From: Nocardioides eburneiflavus
Lineage (GTDB): Bacteria > Actinomycetota > Actinomycetes > Propionibacteriales > Nocardioidaceae
Assembly: GCF_004785795.1 (NCBI RefSeq)
Contig: NZ_SRRO01000001.1
Span: 62,001-126,000, forward strand
Direction: 5' to 3'
Length of the DNA stretch: 64,000 bases
Position numbers and translations under genes: made by a program. This document shows positions 61,638 to 64,000 of this stretch, piece after piece. How positions within the stretch are numbered: the first letter of the stretch is position 1; each line of letters starts with the position of its first letter. The notes under the pieces are model-generated. The model was not told where the DNA came from and made no database searches. It saw only the letters and a program-made list of their open reading frames with translations.

Positions 61638-63053
61638 TCATCCGGCCTCTCCGGACCCCTGGATCCGGGGCCATCCGACCGCCTCCTCGAGCTCGTAGGC
61701 GAGGCCCAGCAGGCGTGCCTCCCGCCCCGGTCCGGCGCCCAGCATCATGCCCTGCGGGAGCCCGGCGGCGGTGGTCGCGAGCGGCAGCGAGATCGCGGGC
61801 TCCCCGGTGGCGTTCTGGAGCGGCGTGAACGCCACCCAGTCCATCAGCCGGGCCATGATCTCCTCGTAGTCCTGGTCCGGCCGCAGGTGGCCGACGCGCG
61901 GGGTCTCGGTGGCGAGGGTGGGCGTGAGCGTGATGTCGTACGACGCCCGGTGGCGGGCGGCGAGGTGCTGGGAGCGACGGAGCACCGCGATCGAGAACGG
62001 CTGCTTGTGCAGGTTGCGCGCGGCGTGCCTGGCGAGGCCGAGGGTGAGGTTGTCGAGCCTGCCGGGGTCGAAGGTGTCGCCGTAGTCCTTGCGGCCGCGC
62101 TTGGCGATGACGTAGGCGAGGAGCGACCAGAAGCGCACGAAGTGGTCGGGGAAGCTCGCCGGGACCGGGTTCTCGACCTCCTCGACGTGGTGGCCGAGGG
62201 ACTCCAGCAGGGCGGCCGTCGCGAGCGTGAGCTCGCGCACCTCCGGGCTGCAGTCGCGGCCGATGCCCCGGGTCACCACGGCGACGCGCAGCCGCGCCCG
62301 GCCGGGGCGGGTGATGCCCCCCACCGGCGCGAGCAGCGGGTTGCGCCAGACCTTCTCGGCCTCGCGGTAGAACGCTGCGGTGTCGCGGACGCTGCGGGTC
62401 AGCACGCCGTCGGAGACGATGCGCACGGGCATGTCGCGCATGATCCGGTCCTGGGCGAGGCGCCCGCGGGTGGGCTTGAGGCCGACGAGGCCGTTGACGG
62501 CCGCCGGGATGCGGATCGAGCCGCCGCCGTCGTTGGCGTGGGCGATCGGCACCGCCCCGGCGGCGACGAGGGCGGCGGACCCCGCTGAGGAGGCGCCGGC
62601 GTAGTGGTCGGGGTTCCACGGCGAGCGCACCGGACCGAGGCGTACGTGGTCGGCCGCGCCGGAGAACCCGAACTCGGAGAGCTGGGTCTTGCCCAGCGGG
62701 ATCAGCCCGGTGGCGAGGTACATCCGCGCGAAGTCGCCGTCGGCCTGCCGCGGGGTCCCGGTGAACGCGTCGCTGCCGTGCTGGGTGGGCATGCCGGCCA
62801 CGTCGACGTTGTCCTTGACGAACGTCGGCACCCCGGCGAACCAGCCGCCGCGCGGGCTCCGCGCCTCCTCGCGAGCCCGGTCGTAGGCGGCGTACGCGAC
62901 CGCGCCGAGGGCCGCGTCGACCCGCTCGGTCCGCGCGATCGCGGCCTCGACCACCTCGGGCACCGAGACCTCCCCCGCCCGGAGCGCCGCCACGAGCCCG
63001 GTGGCGTCGAGGTCGGTCAGGGCGTCGTCGGAGAAGGCGTGCACGCGCGTCAT
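61638..63053 (-). CDS. Amidase signature family hydrolase
   Basis: A 471-residue amidase with the Ser-cisSer-Lys triad: Lys80 in PTFVKDNVD, the Ser pair in YAGASSAGSA at 151-160, and the nucleophile Ser179 in DGGGSIRIPA. The C-terminal block TPLQNATGEPAISLPL is also typical. These enzymes hydrolyse amides; the natural substrate cannot be inferred. Start is ATG at 63051-63053. It is divergent from the methyltransferase gene. Confidence 0.9.
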   Translation of the reverse strand: MTRVHAFSDDALTDLDATGLVAALRAGEVSVPEVVEAAIARTERVDAALGAVAYAAYDRAREEARSPRGGWFAGVPTFVKDNVDVAGMPTQHGSDAFTGTPRQADGDFARMYLATGLIPLGKTQLSEFGFSGAADHVRLGPVRSPWNPDHYAGASSAGSAALVAAGAVPIAHANDGGGSIRIPAAVNGLVGLKPTRGRLAQDRIMRDMPVRIVSDGVLTRSVRDTAAFYREAEKVWRNPLLAPVGGITRPGRARLRVAVVTRGIGRDCSPEVRELTLATAALLESLGHHVEEVENPVPASFPDHFVRFWSLLAYVIAKRGRKDYGDTFDPGRLDNLTLGLARHAARNLHKQPFSIAVLRRSQHLAARHRASYDITLTPTLATETPRVGHLRPDQDYEEIMARLMDWVAFTPLQNATGEPAISLPLATTAAGLPQGMMLGAGPGREARLLGLAYELEEAVGWPRIQGSGEAG

Positions 63054-63138
63054 AGCGGGGCAGCCTACGGACTGGTCGCGCGCGGCGGCAGGGGTGAAAT
63101 CGGTTGTGGCCCTCGGCCTCGGCCGGCAGCGTGGGGCC

Positions 63139-63870
63139 ATGACGAGCAGTGACGTGTGGGATGCGGAAGCCGCGGCGAGCTATGACGAGAGCTCGGCCTT
63201 CATGTTCGCGCCCGAGGTCCTCGACCCGGCAGTCGACTTCCTCGGGGCGCTCGCCGGCGGCGGCCCGGCCCTCGAGCTGGCGGTGGGCACCGGCCGAGTC
63301 GCGATCCCGCTCGCCGACCGTGGGATGCGCGTCAGCGGCATCGAGCTGTCGCAGCCGATGGCCGACCAGCTGCTCGCCAAGCGGCCGGGCTTCGACGTCG
63401 TGGTGGGCGACATGGCCACGGCCCGGGTGCCGGGCGAGTTCGGCCTCGTCTACGTGGTGTGGAACAGCATCGGCAACCTGCGTACCCAGGCCGAGCAGGT
63501 GGCCTGCTTCGCCAACGCGGCGCGGCACCTCGCGCCGGGCGGCCGCTTCGTCGTCGAGCTCGGGGTGCCCGGGATCCGGCGGTTCCCTCCCGGCCAGAGC
63601 GCGGTGCCGTTCCACGTGGGCCGTCGTCACGTCGGCTTCGACACCTACGACCTGACCACCCAGCAGGGGACGTCCCACCACTACCGCCGCCACGACGACG
63701 GCACGGTGACGTACGGGCAGAGCAACTTCCGCTACATCTGGCCGGCCGAGTGCGACCTGATGGCACAGCTCGCGGGCATGTCCCTCGAGCGACGCGTCGC
63801 CGACTGGCACGGCGCACCCTTCACCAGCGACAGCGACAGCCACGTCTCGGTCTGGCGCAGGCCCGCCTGA
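63139..63870 (+). CDS. Class I SAM-dependent methyltransferase
   Basis: A 243-residue methyltransferase of the Methyltransf_25 type: ALELAVGTGRVAIPLADRG near 50-68, acidic loop SGIELSQPMADQL, motif FGLVYVVWNSIGNL near 110, and post-motif APGGRFVVELG. Small-molecule substrate unknown. ATG at 63139-63141. Confidence 0.85.
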   Translation: MTSSDVWDAEAAASYDESSAFMFAPEVLDPAVDFLGALAGGGPALELAVGTGRVAIPLADRGMRVSGIELSQPMADQLLAKRPGFDVVVGDMATARVPGEFGLVYVVWNSIGNLRTQAEQVACFANAARHLAPGGRFVVELGVPGIRRFPPGQSAVPFHVGRRHVGFDTYDLTTQQGTSHHYRRHDDGTVTYGQSNFRYIWPAECDLMAQLAGMSLERRVADWHGAPFTSDSDSHVSVWRRPA

Positions 63871-63882
63871 CGCCGACCCGCG

Positions 63883-64000
63883 TCAGAGGTCGGCACACCC
63901 GCGGCGGTGGCAGTCCTCGAGGTGGTCGTCGACGAGGCCGATGGCCTCCATCAGGGCGTACAGAGTGGTGGGACCGACGTGGGCGAACCCCACCTTCTTG
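63883..64000 (-). CDS. tag: DNA-3-methyladenine glycosylase I, C-terminal part (partial)
   Basis: The minus-strand frame gives the last 38 residues of the protein: KKVGFAHVGPTTLYALMEA, then IGLVDDHLEDCHRRGCADL. GPTT-Y and the DH-x3-C end match Tag, in which the C-terminal His and Cys help bind structural zinc. Tag removes 3-methyladenine from alkylated DNA. The rest lies beyond the window edge. Confidence 0.85.
   Translation of the reverse strand, partial: KKVGFAHVGPTTLYALMEAIGLVDDHLEDCHRRGCADL

Overview
The window is very GC-rich, gene-dense chromosomal DNA from a high-GC Gram-positive bacterium. Beta/beta' RNA polymerase subunits of actinobacterial type, a complete mce operon, a hadAB-like dehydratase pair next to rpmG and secE/nusG, frequent GTG starts and stop/start overlaps, and the intergenic repeat style all point to Nocardioidaceae, most likely Nocardioides or a close relative. 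This assignment rests on gene content and order, not on a database search.

Layout. (1) 0-3.6 kb: the 3' end of an unidentified gene, a PlsC-type acyltransferase, a geranylgeranyl-reductase-family flavoprotein, and a tlpA-ccdA thiol-redox pair. (2) 3.8-11.6 kb, minus strand: rpoB and rpoC with two candidate promoters upstream of rpoB and hairpins between and after the genes. (3) 11.6-22.9 kb, minus strand: a tightly overlapped Mce lipid-import operon in the order mceG-yrbEA-yrbEB-mceA-B-C-D-E-F followed by two Mce-associated membrane proteins, one carrying a degenerate J-domain. (4) 23.7-51.7 kb: a betaine/choline one-carbon island. (5) 51.8-64 kb: rplL, rplJ, a lone DnaB-like ATPase, an LppX/LprG-like lipoprotein, rplA, rplK, nusG, secE, tRNA-Trp, an adenosine-deaminase-like gene, murB, a hadAB-like pair, rpmG, tRNA-Met, tRNA-Thr, an amidase, a methyltransferase and the 3' end of tag.

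The island is the main point of interest. It encodes import (two BCCT carriers and an OpuA-type ABC transporter), choline to betaine conversion (betA, betB), and what looks like a cobalamin-dependent betaine demethylase: a non-pyrrolysine MttB-family methyltransferase, a corrinoid protein, an MtgA-like corrinoid:tetrahydrofolate methyltransferase, a RACo-like reductive activator and a DUF1638 protein. A MetF-like reductase would oxidise methyl-THF. A dimethylglycine/sarcosine dehydrogenase fused to a GcvT domain, with its own EtfAB, would take the remaining methyl groups to methylene-THF. PurU and formate-THF ligase would handle formyl-THF and formate. Two IclR regulators sit inside the island. 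I found the same 17-bp palindrome (consensus GTTGCGY-N3-RCGCAAC) arranged as tandem pairs exactly 19 bp apart in front of five of these transcription units, which suggests one regulon. A different palindrome (GTGGAAC-N3-GTTCCAC) lies between the MttB-family gene and the second iclR gene.

The mce operon and the island together separate rplJL from rpoBC by about 40 kb, although these two pairs are adjacent in many bacteria. No CRISPR array, integrase, transposase or rRNA gene is visible. Small repeats are present: a 53-bp palindromic element in two copies and a GGTGGTCGAGGA-type element, one copy of which appears to lie inside a coding sequence.
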